64,000 nt of DNA, from NCBI RefSeq assembly GCF_004011695.2, contig NC_082417.1, forward strand, positions 124,001 to 188,000. Direction: 5' to 3'. This document shows, one piece after another, positions 31,592-42,538 of this stretch (the first letter of the stretch is position 1; every line of letters starts with the position of its first letter). The notes beneath the pieces are model-generated. The model saw only the letters and a list, made by a program, of their open reading frames with translations. It made no database searches and was not told where the DNA came from. This DNA comes from Ascochyta rabiei (taxonomy: Eukaryota; Ascomycota; Dothideomycetes; Pleosporales; Didymellaceae). The position numbers were made by a program, and so were the translations under genes.

Positions 31592-34500
31592 ATGGTTGCC
31601 ATACCCAATGTCAACGTCGATCACCTGCGACATGACTTCAAAGCCCGCATCGACACCGACAAAGCCTCTCCCCTATGCATCTGGTGCAAGAGTGGCAAGA
31701 GCAGGAAACACAAACTCCTCGACTGCCCCAGAGCATTCCCCCTTCCCGACCAACGTACCCCTTTCAGTAACGAGGTCTTTGGCGCAGGGCATGAGGATGC
31801 TGCTGTTGCTTACATTCACCAGCTCCAGCGTGAACACAACAATCGACAAGATGGTCTCACACCCTTCAACAGCGGCAAGCTGAGATACCAGATTTCGGAT
31901 ACGCAAGATGTGACTAGGTCCAGTAGTGTTGCTTCGGCCTCCGCTGTTCCGCCTTCAGCTACTGCGGCTCCACCAGTGTCGGCTGTTGCGGCTCCTCACG
32001 TCATTGCTCCTGTCGCTACAGCTTCTGCCCCCGCTGCCAACCTATCTGCTGCGTTGGGTGGGTTGAACGTCTCGAGCTCCACGCGCGCTCTTCCTACGAC
32101 AAACTCCGGTGCCGCTGCCGCTTCCACGGGTCCGGCTCCGTCAGCTGGCTCAGCTATTCCGATTGCTTACGAAGATGAGAACGTACAGCCTTTGCAAGCT
32201 CGGAACGCTCCTGATGTCCGCGAGATGGTGAGAGGGGGTCTTATCATCAAACCAAAGCCGGACACCAAGGAGAAGCTTTCAGTTTTGCAAACAGTAAAGG
32301 CAGACTTCCACACCAGAGAGAGCTTTGTTGATGCAAAGGGAAGAGTCTACACCAACCATTTCCAGCTTACCATTCAACCGGATCAAAAACTCTACCAATA
32401 CAAGATTGGATCGACTCTCCAAGGTAGAAACAAGAGGAAGATTCGTGCGCTGATGAAGACAACTATGGACTCGTACGATTTCCTGAAGGATCATTCAGCG
32501 TTCTTTGCAACAAATCACTTCGACACCATCGTTGCCTGGAAACCGCTTCATTCGTCAGTAGGGCCGCAGCATCATCGAATCGATGGTGATGGCCAGAACG
32601 CTGGTTCTGCTTGGATGTTGCAACATCAGCTACAGGACGGATTGACAAACATCGGAATCACATTCATATTTGAGGGTATGGTCGATGTTGCTAGTCTTCT
32701 GAAGCACACAAACATTGGCCCCAACTATGCAAGTGCTGATTTGGAACCCGCAAAGCGCGCACTGAACATCATCGTGTCCAAGTGCTTCGGAGAGACAACA
32801 TCGGATATGGTCCAGGTAGGAGCCAACAAATTCTTCAGCAAGCGCGGAACCAATGCTCTGAGGGGTTCTGCACGTCAGAACTCGGTCTCTCTTTGTACGA
32901 TGAGAGGATACTACTACACCGTCAAAGCCGGAGTCCGCCACGTTCTACTTAACGTCAATCCTTGCACAAGCGCATTTTTCAACAATGTCAGGGTCAGTGA
33001 GGTCATGCGAGACACTCTGACTTTCAACCGATGGGAGGTAGAAGGAGTCCTGAGAGGGTTGCGTGTACACATCGAACTCTTGCGTGGAGACCAGAACAAG
33101 CCGGAAGCCTACGAGCGTCTGAATACTCCTCAAGCTCGTGTCAAAACCATTCAGGGATTCGGCGATTTACTTCGAGACCAGTACTTTGATGACGTAAATG
33201 GTGTTAGGCACAACGTGCTCATCCATCTACAGAACAGTAACTGCTACGCCTCCTACGAGAACCTTCCGAGCTAATCTCATGCCAGCGTACCCGAACAGAA
33301 CGATCCGCCATCCAGATCTTCCAGCTATCAACCTTGGCTCCTCTTTGGAGCCAAAGTGGTACGCCCCAGAGGACTTGCTAATCGTACCCTACCAGATGTA
33401 CAAGAGCGTAGTGCCCACAGCTTTGACCGAATCAATGCTCGAAACCGCGTGTTTGAAACCTGAAGAAGGCGCCGCTAGGGTAGATGTTGAGGCGCTGAAA
33501 GCACTCGGAATCGCCCCCACGGAGAATGATGCTAGACCTTTGGTAAGTTTTGGGCAGAAGGTCTTGGATATCTCGCTGACTTGGTACAGTCACAATGCTC
33601 CGCTCTGACTCTGGACCCACGTATGCTGCTCGTTCCCAGTCACCAATTCAGCTTCCCTACGATCCAATACGGCATAAAGGCTGTCGAAGGTAGACCGTGG
33701 AACTTGCGGGGGCAAACCTTCTACCGCACGAACAAACGCGTATTCAGAACGTTGGTACTTGCTGACCGCAGCGTCACGGGACCGACTCAAGCGTTGGCTA
33801 GGAACAAGTTTTCCGATTTTGCCGATACCATGTACGGCGTTGCTACAATCAACTTCATTGGCACTCACCCCCTGAACGATCCCAAAAACGCCTCAGCCAT
33901 TGAACACGCCATTCGGAAGTCCAACCCAGACCTTGTTCTGCTGATCCTAGGCAGCCGAGATGTCGAAGCGTACTCTCGGTTCAAGGATCTAACCGACAGG
34001 ACTTTCGGCTGTCACTCGATCTGTATGACCGGACGAATTTTTGACCAAGGAATCGCCCCCAAGATGGCCAACATCATGATGAAGGCTAACCTAAAAGCTG
34101 CTGGGTCAAACCATACCATCCGGCACGGAAAGCTCACGGAGATCATGGCAGACACTCTGGTACTTGGAGCTGACGTCACTCATCCCAATAGCAGCTCCAT
34201 CGCCGGCTGTCCTTCCATCGCCGCGATAGTAGGGTCTGTTGATGATCACGCTGGGAGGTTTCTGGGCTCAATGCGACTTCAAGGCGCTGGCAAGAAAGAG
34301 GCAAGTACACGATGAGTTTCGTTACTTCGGCACACTAACATGGGCAGATGATTGATGATATCGAAAGCATGATCGTTGAGCGAATCAAGGATTGGGTCGT
34401 CATCAACAAGTTCCGTCTTCCCAGAAACATAATCTACTATCGAGACGGTGTGTCAGAGGGACAGTACGCGGCTGTCCGAGACGAAGAGCTCAGCCAGATC

Positions 34501-35269
34501 ATGTCCGCATTCCCGAGGGCCCTTCAAGAACTGAAGAAGGAGTATCATGGTAAATCCTTCAGCGGTGGATTACCCAAGTTAACAGCCATCGTTTGCGCTA
34601 AGCGGCACCACGTACGCTTTTACCCAGAGAATGGAGCTACGAACAACGGAAACTGCCAACCCGGGACCTACGTGGATGATGTAGTCACCTCACCCTACTA
34701 CGCCGATTTCTACCTTCAATCGCACTCCCCTCTCCAAGGCACCGCGCGACCAGCGCACTACTTCGTTCTACGCAACGAGATGGACAGGACTGTCGAAGAG
34801 CTGCGGCAGCTAGTAAGTCTCGAACGCCTACGCATTCTGATTCCAACTGACCACAACCCAGACCCACGAGTTGTGCTTCACCTACGTCCGGACAACCAGC
34901 GCAGTATCCTACGCCTCCCCAGCCTACTACGCCGACCGCCTCTGCGAGCGCGGCCGCTGCTACCTCCGCGACTTCTTGGTCACGACGCAAGACGGCAAAA
35001 CGCTCCGCAACGACCTAAAGAACTTCAAGCGAGCCGAGGAGAAGCGCCTGGCGGCGCGTCGAAAGGCCACATACGGCGCACCCGGGGCCGGCAACGCTCG
35101 ACACACAAAGGAAGACGCTGAGCGGGTTCATGAACTCCAGGATCGCAAGACGGTCGAAGACGCTTGTACCAACCATACGATGCAGAAGGCGAAGCGGGTC
35201 TTCTACAAGAACGGGCCTGATAGGAACCCGTGGAGTGCGCGCATTGCGCATACCATGTTCTGGATGTGA
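31592..35269 (+). CDS. Argonaute protein (RNA-silencing effector)
   Basis: Five exons: 31592-33236, 33286-33542, 33590-34300, 34348-34812 and 34862-35269; 1161 aa. Argonautes bind small RNAs and cleave or silence matching transcripts. After an unusual Cys/His N-terminus (C29, C32, H40, C45) and an Ala/Pro/Ser linker (about 110-205) come the N domain, linker 1 and PAZ (to about 530), linker 2 (HPDLPAINLG), MID, and PIWI with VLGADVTHPN and YRDGVSEGQY. The slicer tetrad appears complete: Asp829, Glu871 (glutamate finger), Asp904 and Asp1051 (AYYADRL; Asp where animal Argonautes have His), so it is predicted to be catalytic. Intron 3 (34301-34347) begins with GC (GAG|GCAAGT). The protein ends in MFWM. 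Start Kozak GCCAGCCATGG is good. Confidence 0.96.
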
Positions 35270-35842
35270 GTGACTATGACGGATCGTGAGCTACAGGAGT
35301 AGATGGGTTGGACTGGTTAAGGCTTAGTGGTTATCTTCTCTTTTTCCTTGCATCCTTTCTTTTTTTTTTTTGCTCCGGATTTCTTGGGTCCATCTCGCGC
35401 TTTTAGACTGTTGCTTTTTCACTATTAAGACTCATCTTTTCCATGTTATTCAGAGTTTATAGACTGTTGCTTTCACTCTTCTTAACTACTTTGTTTCTAC
35501 ACTGTAAACTGTTTCGCTAGTTGCAATCTCAGGACTCCCTCTCCCTGCATCGAGAACCTCGACTCGACTGCGGCATCTGTGCAGCTTCCGATTGTAGATT
35601 TTTTTTCCCGTAGACTGATAGATTATTATTTTTCACGCCCAAGACTTCCACCATGGTCGTGGCTGGTATTCACAATCTGCTTCTGAGCCAAGGGCACGAC
35701 AGTACGAAGCGATATTGATTGCGACGCGAAGCATGAGTCTCGTTGCTAACACGTGCGGTATCAACACAGCAGACACTGTCCAAGTCAAAAAAAAAGCTCA
35801 AGTGCGCATACCCCACAGTGTACAGTGCACAGCGCACACACC
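35270..35842. other. Argonaute/UstYa-like convergent intergenic region
   Basis: T- and pyrimidine-rich sequence between two convergent genes, consistent with 3' UTRs. No precursor-peptide-like ORF was found. Confidence 0.5.
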
Positions 35843-36703
35843 CTACAAATGCAGAATGTCATATAACCTCCTTCCCTCCGCCCACGCAACAACCTCATCC
35901 CAGTCCCGACACACGTGCAGTCCCCCCGTCCCATCCGTCCCAGCGGTATCCCGCCACCCCTTCGTCTGCGCTTGCCCCTCGAGCGTCGTGTCCGCAGTGC
36001 ACATGATCGCGTTCCGTAGGTAGTTGATGCAGTGGTTGTTGTGCGACAGCTGGTGCTCGTCAACCGTCGTGTTGCCCGCGCGCAGCTGCAGGACTAGCGT
36101 GTCCGTGTACGCGGTTACGTGGTAGAGGCAGTGCATTTGGTGGAAGGCGGCGAGGGTGTAGAGGGATTTTGTGGGGAGCTCGGGGAAGTGCATTGGCGGT
36201 GGGAGGGTGTAGGTGGTTGGGGTCGGGATGTGGATGAAGCCGCCGCCTTCTGCAGGGGTGGGTCAGTAGGGTGTTGGGTTTGGGTTTGTTGAGGGGGGAG
36301 GGCGTACTGGGGGCGAGGTGCAGCCAGTTTTGCTTTGTTTCGTTGAAGGACTCGTAGGTCTCGTGGTCGGAGTTGTAGCGGTCGTCTGCGGTGAACTTTT
36401 TTTGGTAGGTGCCGACTGGAGAGGTCAGTGTGTGGTCCAGTTCGATGACTGCTAACACATACAATTAGGAACGATCCCGTTGATCTCGCTGCCGATTGAC
36501 AGTGTGGCTGGCTGCCTGCGCAGAATCGACATCTCGGTTGTGAGGATGAGAAAGAGTAGGAAGAATGTGGACGGCCATCGAAGCCATCTGATAGTATTGC
36601 AGACTCTAGTCCCTATTGTGACGCGGCCGGATCCTGGCTGCTCGTCGTCATCGGAGCTCTCACTGCCTACTTTTCCGTAGCCGAGGTGCATCGTCTTGAA
36701 CAT
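35843..36703 (-). CDS. UstYa-like protein (DUF3328)
   Basis: Three exons, 36463-36703, 36308-36415 and 35843-36249; 251 aa. The layout is typical of the family: short acidic cytosolic tail, one TM helix (WPSTFFLLFLILTTEMSI, about 44-62), NGIVPNFGTYQKKF, then the lumenal domain with SFNETKQNWLHLAP, GGGFIHIP and both HxxHC motifs (FHQMHCLYH and SHNNHCINYLRNA). UstYa homologues are putative copper-type oxidases that cyclise or oxidise fungal ribosomal peptides (ustiloxin, cyclochlorotine) and some other metabolites. Both motifs are intact, so it is probably active. The start ATG is at 36703, since the codon further upstream is not ATG. No precursor peptide, second UstY gene or other tailoring enzyme lies in the window, so its substrate is unknown. 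Confidence 0.9.
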
Positions 36704-37167
36704 GGTCAATACTTGTGTTGAAGCGATTCGTGTTGTGAGCTCAGCCTTGAGGGTTTCGATTGGATCGAAATTGTAGATCAGGTTGGAGTGGAGAACAGCG
36801 ACCAGAAAAATCGCTTTGTGATTCTGAGAGGGCAGGTCTTTATTATTGACGTACTTGAGGGGAAAGACGCATCTTGTGGTGTGCCAAGGCTGACCTATTC
36901 ACATCTCAATTGGGTAATCCCAGTGACGGGTTCTTTGTATATCTCATAGCCGAAAATCTTGCCACTGGAGCGTCTTCGCTAGGAGACGCGAGGTGGAATA
37001 GATGTCCGACGATTGTCCAGGAGCCTTGAGGGAATCCAAGGGCAGTAACCAGGTGAGTGTGATACCTTCACCTGATTGCACTATTCGCTGGAATGCCGTG
37101 AAGAATGAGAGCAACCAGATGAACAGCTCGTTGGCCTTGGTATATGTCGGCGTAATATTTCTTAGTC
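36704..37167. other. Intergenic, no feature seen
   Basis: UstYa-like promoter and MOD5 3' flank. Confidence 0.4.
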
Positions 37168-38687
37168 TTACTCTTCTTGCTCATCACCCACATGCCTGCC
37201 TAGGTACGTCTCGAGTAAGTCCACCACATCGGCCTGCAGTGCGCTACGATCTTTTGTTGGACGAGCTTTCGCGTTCGCTTGTTTCTTCTTGATGCCAACA
37301 GCCCGTCTGTGTGAACGACTCTGCCCGTGTAGCTTCCAGTCGTTCTCCGTGATCGCGACCGTGCCGCATGTCTCGCATGTCTTCTGCTGCCACAGGTCCG
37401 GACGTTGCCCGAGATCGTAATTTCGTTTTGGGGTCAGATTCTCTGCAGCGGCAGAAGACAATGTCAGAGGGTCTTCTAGCGGTTGACCAGACAGGAACTT
37501 GTTGGTAACTGCAGTGGCCGGTGCTATGACGTTGCTCTCCCAGTTTGGAAGATCGCTACCGTCGAGAAGGAACATATTGCCTTTGTAACCTGCACCAAAC
37601 AAGGCATTCAGGAGCTTGATTCGTATCCATCGAGCCTGGCGGTTTGCGTATTGTCTCGTTGCAGCCTGAGTCTTCTCTACGGCTGCAATTTTCAGTTTTT
37701 CGAGCTCTGCTGAAGAGAGAGTGTTGTCGGCCAGCGCGCCCTGGTAATCCAGAAACTCTTTGTAACCTATCGACACCCAGATGCCGCGGCTCTGGTCTAC
37801 AGCGGATCCTGTGCGCGCTTCGTGGTCGGCCCGGAATCTCGTCAACTCCTCAACCTCCGATAGAAGGCCCTTGGCGAGCATCTTGTCGACACGTCCATCA
37901 AGGCGTGGATACAGAATGTCTCTGTTGGCATACACCCAGAACAGTAAGGTGGGAAAGCGCAGACCTGTGCTACTCTCGGCTTGATCGACTTCTGCAGAAT
38001 TCTGCTCGATCTCTCGCTTAATACGTTGTTCGTCGTAGACTTGTGAAGCTGGCTTTCCGGTCCTCAGATAAATCTCGAGAGAGCGCTGAATCTTTCTGCT
38101 CTCGTTCGGATGCCACCGGTTCGCCATCACGGGATCCACTTCTCTCAGCTTCTCCAGGATGACGCTGGTCGGCTCATCCAAAATCGAGAAGTGCTCGCTG
38201 TCTTCTTTCAGTTCCAGTGCGGGTTCCTTTGAGAGCGCATCCTTAAACAACAGCGACTGGGTGTAGTAGTGAGTTCCCCCAACAAGGATAGGAAGCTTGC
38301 CCCGGCTTCGAATTTCATCGATCTGGTCCCATTAATAAAATAACAAGACTAAGATCTTGAGATACTCACCACAGCCAGAGCATTACTCACAAACTTGCCA
38401 ACGGTCCACGTCTCTTGATCTAGGCCAATGCATCCCAGGAGATGATGCGGTACTCCTCCCATCTCTTCCGTCGTAATCTTGTTAGTTATGATGGGCAAGC
38501 CATGATACAGCTGCATTGCATCTCCGTTGATAATCTCGCCATTGAACTTGCGTGCTATCTCAACAGCCAACTACCTGATGTGATCAGTACTTGAAGGCGC
38601 GCGTCCAGGACTCAGTCTTACATCCGACTTGCCCGTGCCCGTTGCGCCCACAATGGCGATCAAGGGTTGTGTTGGCGCCTGCGCCAT
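37168..38687 (-). CDS. MOD5: tRNA dimethylallyltransferase (isopentenyltransferase)
   Basis: Three exons, 38622-38687, 38370-38570 and 37168-38322; 473 aa. It adds isopentenyl from DMAPP to A37 of tRNAs that read UNN codons. N-terminal P-loop [13 protein letters not shown] (residues 10-22), then the substrate motif [39 protein letters not shown] and the helical IPPT core ([34 protein letters not shown]). A C-terminal matrin-type C2H2 zinc finger ([21 protein letters not shown], about residues 412-435) marks the eukaryotic type. Introns are short with clean ends, and both junctions keep phase 0. The product is shared between cytosol, nucleus and mitochondria in yeast. Confidence 0.95.
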
Positions 38688-40206
38688 CTTGAAAGTACTG
38701 TAGAGTCTACCGAGTCGAAGCATACATCCGCTGTTGAATCCGAGTCGCACTCGAGAGCGACGCCATAGTGGGCGAAAACAGCCATTACTGGCTGGCGCCC
38801 AAGCGAGGAAGCGCTAAACCTTTTTGGATCGCGTCGAACCTCAGTTCTATCCGATATCATGATGACCTATGCAGCCCATAGTCGTTGAAAGAGAGTAAAA
38901 AAAATATTATGTTACAGCACGATCATGTGATATAACTGTATATTGTGGCAAGTCAGGATGTTGCGCGACACGTCTACGTCATCGTGTTCTTCACCGCACT
39001 CCCCCCAATTAACCACATCTCGCCCGAATCTACTTCACGAACCCATCTTTCGAACGAGGTATTGAAAAGAACAGTTACTTTCATAGATCAGCTTTATGAG
39101 AGCGGTCAGCATGCACCACCTGTTGGTAACGTAGACATGTACCTTCCAAAGGTGTTCGGCTCCGTTTAATAAACCTGAAATCCCGAGACCAGATTGTCCA
39201 CGAACAGCTGAACTCAAGTAAACAGTAGAAGGCATGAACTGTGCGGACAACAGAAACATGTTCAAATTTTCATCGAACCTCTCAGCATCCACTTGACATC
39301 TATGTAGCCTGACACGCTGACACTCAAACAGATTGTGTATTGCTTTTTTGGTGGCTTAAGTTGAACCGCTGACTACCTTCAACAGGTCCTTATCCAAAAC
39401 TCATCGCGCCTTTGCCCGCTAGCTGAACGAGGCTGTATTTGTCCGGCATTACGTCTCTCTAGTGAGCGCGGGCGATACGCGGTAGACGCGCGAAGTCGCG
39501 GCCACGGTGTATCCTCGAGCGGCTGGTCGGCCGAGGCTCTGATTGTTTCCCTCATACGCCGCGGCACGCGCTGGGTGCGAGTTTGCTTGATATCACCACT
39601 GCTGTCCTGCTCGCGTGTGACGAAACGTGCGAAACTGCAGGGCCGTCGGAGAAGTGAATGGAAGGCGGTGCATAGGATGTATCAGGGTGCAGAGAAGTGC
39701 TGGAAGCTGGGTTCTGCTATCGGTCATCTGTGCTCATGTGTTGTGTTGTGCGGTGTGGTGCGGTGGGTGCATGTTTATGTGTCATATATCGTTAATTCTC
39801 GTACTGTACTGTACACTACACTGTGCAACATCGCGCTTCCTAGTACTACCCCGACTCTGCTCTTTACAAGCTGCTCAGACAAGCTAGTTAGTTACTAACC
39901 CACATCATCTCGCCTTAGTTACTGTGTTAGCACTTAAAATGCAGATGACTTACGTTTCAGACGTAAATAAACTACTGTCGCAGCCAAAAAGGAAGTATTT
40001 GTACGCACATTGACTTGCCTCCTTAGCCACATTATATAGGTCTATTTTCTGCCGTGACAACTACTAACCAGAAAGGAAATTTCTCGCTTTTAGTCTTCTT
40101 ATACACTTTTTAGTTGCTAGATTCTATTCTTTGTGATATAATGCATTGCGTTACAGCATACTACGTATCTTAATATGGTGTGTACTCTCGCACACCACAC
40201 TCCACA
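38688..40206. other. 1.5-kb intergenic region, AT-rich patches
   Basis: No gene supported. AT-rich patches at about 38880-38945 and 39890-40170 may be old repeat remnants (a palindromic GTTAGTTACTAAC lies near 39890), but I could not define element ends. Confidence 0.4.
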
Positions 40207-41846
40207 CTACGCAGCCCCCCCATTCTCACCACCCTTCCCGCCCCGCTCTTCTTCCGCCGCCTGAACAAGCCGGTCAAACACCAGCTTGAGATACTTCTCC
40301 TCTGCCGCCATGTTGGCGCTTACGATACGAATGATATACGTCCCGCACACGACCGAGCTACTAATATAAAACTCGCCCTGGCTGTTGATCTTCTCGTACA
40401 CCTTCTTAGTCGCCAGATTGCAATCTTCACGATACTGCGCTGCGCCGCTGGGGGTGAAGTCGCTGGTGTACGCTTCGTGCGCGGGGTTCGGTTGGTCAGC
40501 TTTGGTTGCGCTGGAAGAGGGCGGCGGGGGCGTGGCTTGGAAGGTGACGAGACCGAATGCGGCGTCTGTTGTGATTGTGAAGAGATCTGGGCGGGATTTT
40601 ATTTGCGAGGCAAAGTACTCGCCTAGCTGGATGTGATTGCGGATGAAGGCTTGCAGGCCCTTGACGCCGTAGGAGCGTAGCACGAACCAGACTTTGAGCG
40701 AGCGGAAACGCCGTCCCAAGGGGATCTGCCAGTCGCGGTAGTCGGTGACGAGGCCGGATTCGGTGAAGGAGTTGCGTAGGTACGAGGGCGTGATGGAGTA
40801 CGTGTCGATGAGGTCGGCGCGGCGCTTGATGAAGAAGGCGCTGCAGTCGAAGTTGACGAGGAGCCACTTGTGTAGGTTGAAGTTGAACGAGTCGAAGGCA
40901 GCGAGGGGCGGGCAGAGATGGTGGTACTCAGGGCACACGAGCGCGGAGCCGGCGTAGGCGGCGTCGACGTGGATCCAGATGTCGGGATACTCTTTGGCGA
41001 GCTCGGCGATGCCGGCGAGGTCGTCCACCGCGCAGGTTGCAGTGCTGCCGAGCGTGGCGGTGAAGTAGAAGGGGATGAGGCCCTTTGTTTTGCACTCTTC
41101 AATCGTCTTCCTGAGAGATGCTGCCGACACGCTGTAGCCATTTTCTGCAGGGGCTGACACTGTGCGGAAGCGTGTGCCGGCGATGATGGCAGCTTTTTGG
41201 GTGGATGAATGCGCGTGCTCAGAGCCCATGGCTACGAGTTTGCCGCGCAGGTCGGCGGCGGCGTCCAGCTTCTCCTCGCCTTCAGGCATGTCCTTGAGGC
41301 GTCTGCGGATAAGGCGCTCGCGGGCTGCGACGACAGCTGTGACTACGACTTCACTGGCGGTTCCTTGGATGATTCCGCCCCCTTCTCCTTGACTCAAGAA
41401 GGCATCAGGAAGGCCGATGAGCTTGGCTACCCAGTCCATGACTACGGTCTCGAGCTCGGTAATGGCAGGTGAGCAGATCCAGTTGAAGGCGGCGGCATTG
41501 AAAGCGCCCGAGTACATGTCACCAAGCATGGCCGGGAAGGAGGAATTGCACGGGAAGAAGGCCATGAACTTTGGCGATTGCCAGTGTGTCAGGCCTGGCA
41601 TGATGACACGGTCGATGTCGGATTGGATGGTTTCCCATGATTCGCCTTCTTCTGGTGCGGAGTCTGGGATAAGAGGACGCAGGTAGCCGGGGGTGACTGA
41701 CGGCAAAACGGACCTGTCTGCAATGTTGTCGTAGTAAGTCGCGACTGCAGCGGTCAGCTATGTTGCACGTGCATGAGTAAGCGGTTCAGGGACATACTCT
41801 CGTCAATGGCTCCCTTTGCCGCATCGCGAAACTGATTCGAGTCCAT
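40207..41846 (-). CDS. PLP-dependent group II decarboxylase (aromatic-L-amino-acid decarboxylase-like)
   Basis: Two exons, 41798-41846 and 40207-41744; 528 aa. The 51-nt intron joins DAAKGAIDE|IATYYDNIADRSVLP, the standard family N-terminus. Key residues: PLP-stacking His195 in GSEHAHSSTQ, cofactor Asp277 in WIHVDAAYAGSA and Schiff-base Lys309 in FNFNLHKWLLVN. MPGLTHWQSPKFMAFFP at about 65-81 is the aromatic-substrate side motif of DDC/TDC enzymes. Likely substrates are aromatic amino acids (Tyr, Trp, DOPA) yielding amines and CO2. It carries a low-complexity Pro/Ser insert (TPPPPSSSATKADQPNP) in the C-terminal domain. Exact substrate cannot be read from sequence. Confidence 0.92.
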
Positions 41847-42044
41847 AGTAGGGGGAGGTAATTCAATGTACAGTCTAAATAGGGGTTGAAAAGAAAACTC
41901 TACTCTATACAAGCCTGTTAGCCAAGAATCTATGTCTTGACTTGTTAATGCGAAGGCGTGAAATGAGTCGACGTGGTATTCCGGGATCTTGATTTTGTGG
42001 GTTCCGAATCCGCGCACATGATCACGCGATACTCGAAGAGGTTA

Positions 42045-42355
42045 TAGGTTGTTCACGAAAGACCATTTACACCCCGTGACTTAGGATTAGCACTGTAGTT
42101 TACATACTGCCTACATATTCTTATTCAACGCTTAGATTTAGTGCCTTATTAAAGAATAGTAACCTTTGTATAAAGTGCACCTTTTAATATATAAGTAGAG
42201 AAGCTTACTTGTAATTAGACTTTGTTCTCTTACTAACTAATACATATAATTTTTGTAAAACTCTTACAAGCATCTGGCTTAGTCTTACTCTTTTGATATG
42301 AGTTAGCTGCTAATACTTCCGTTATCAGGTGTAAAAGGTCTTTCGTTGACGCCTG
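42045..42355. mobile_element. 311-bp MITE with TA target duplication
   Basis: Inverted ends: left 42045 TAGGTTGTTCACGAAAGACC continuing ATTTACACC; right, read on the minus strand from 42355, CAGGCGTCAACGAAAGACC continuing TTTTACACC. The shared core ACGAAAGACC(A/T)TTTACACC has one mismatch. Both ends are bounded by TA (42043-42044 and 42356-42357), the Tc1/mariner-pogo type duplication. The interior is AT-rich with no coding capacity. Left-end differences (TAGG for CAGG) are C-to-T. Two 20-odd-bp direct repeats (ACAGTGTGTTGATGTA) lie outside it at about 42455 and 42485. Confidence 0.8.
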
Positions 42356-42538
42356 TAACAGCAATAGCATCAGAACTCGCTCGTCTTGATGTTATGCAGT
42401 GAGGGTTTCATTTACAGAAGTAAAACAATGGGTATTCGCTTTTCACTACTCATACAGTGTGTTGATGTACAGCCATTTCAAGGTACAGTGTGTTGATGTA
42501 TAGCCGCTGCCATGTTCAGCCATCTCAGCGTTCAGCCA

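Noticed and set aside
35270..37167. Precursor peptide for a UstYa-type pathway
   Set aside because: No short ORF with signal peptide and repeated KR-flanked cores was found on either strand.
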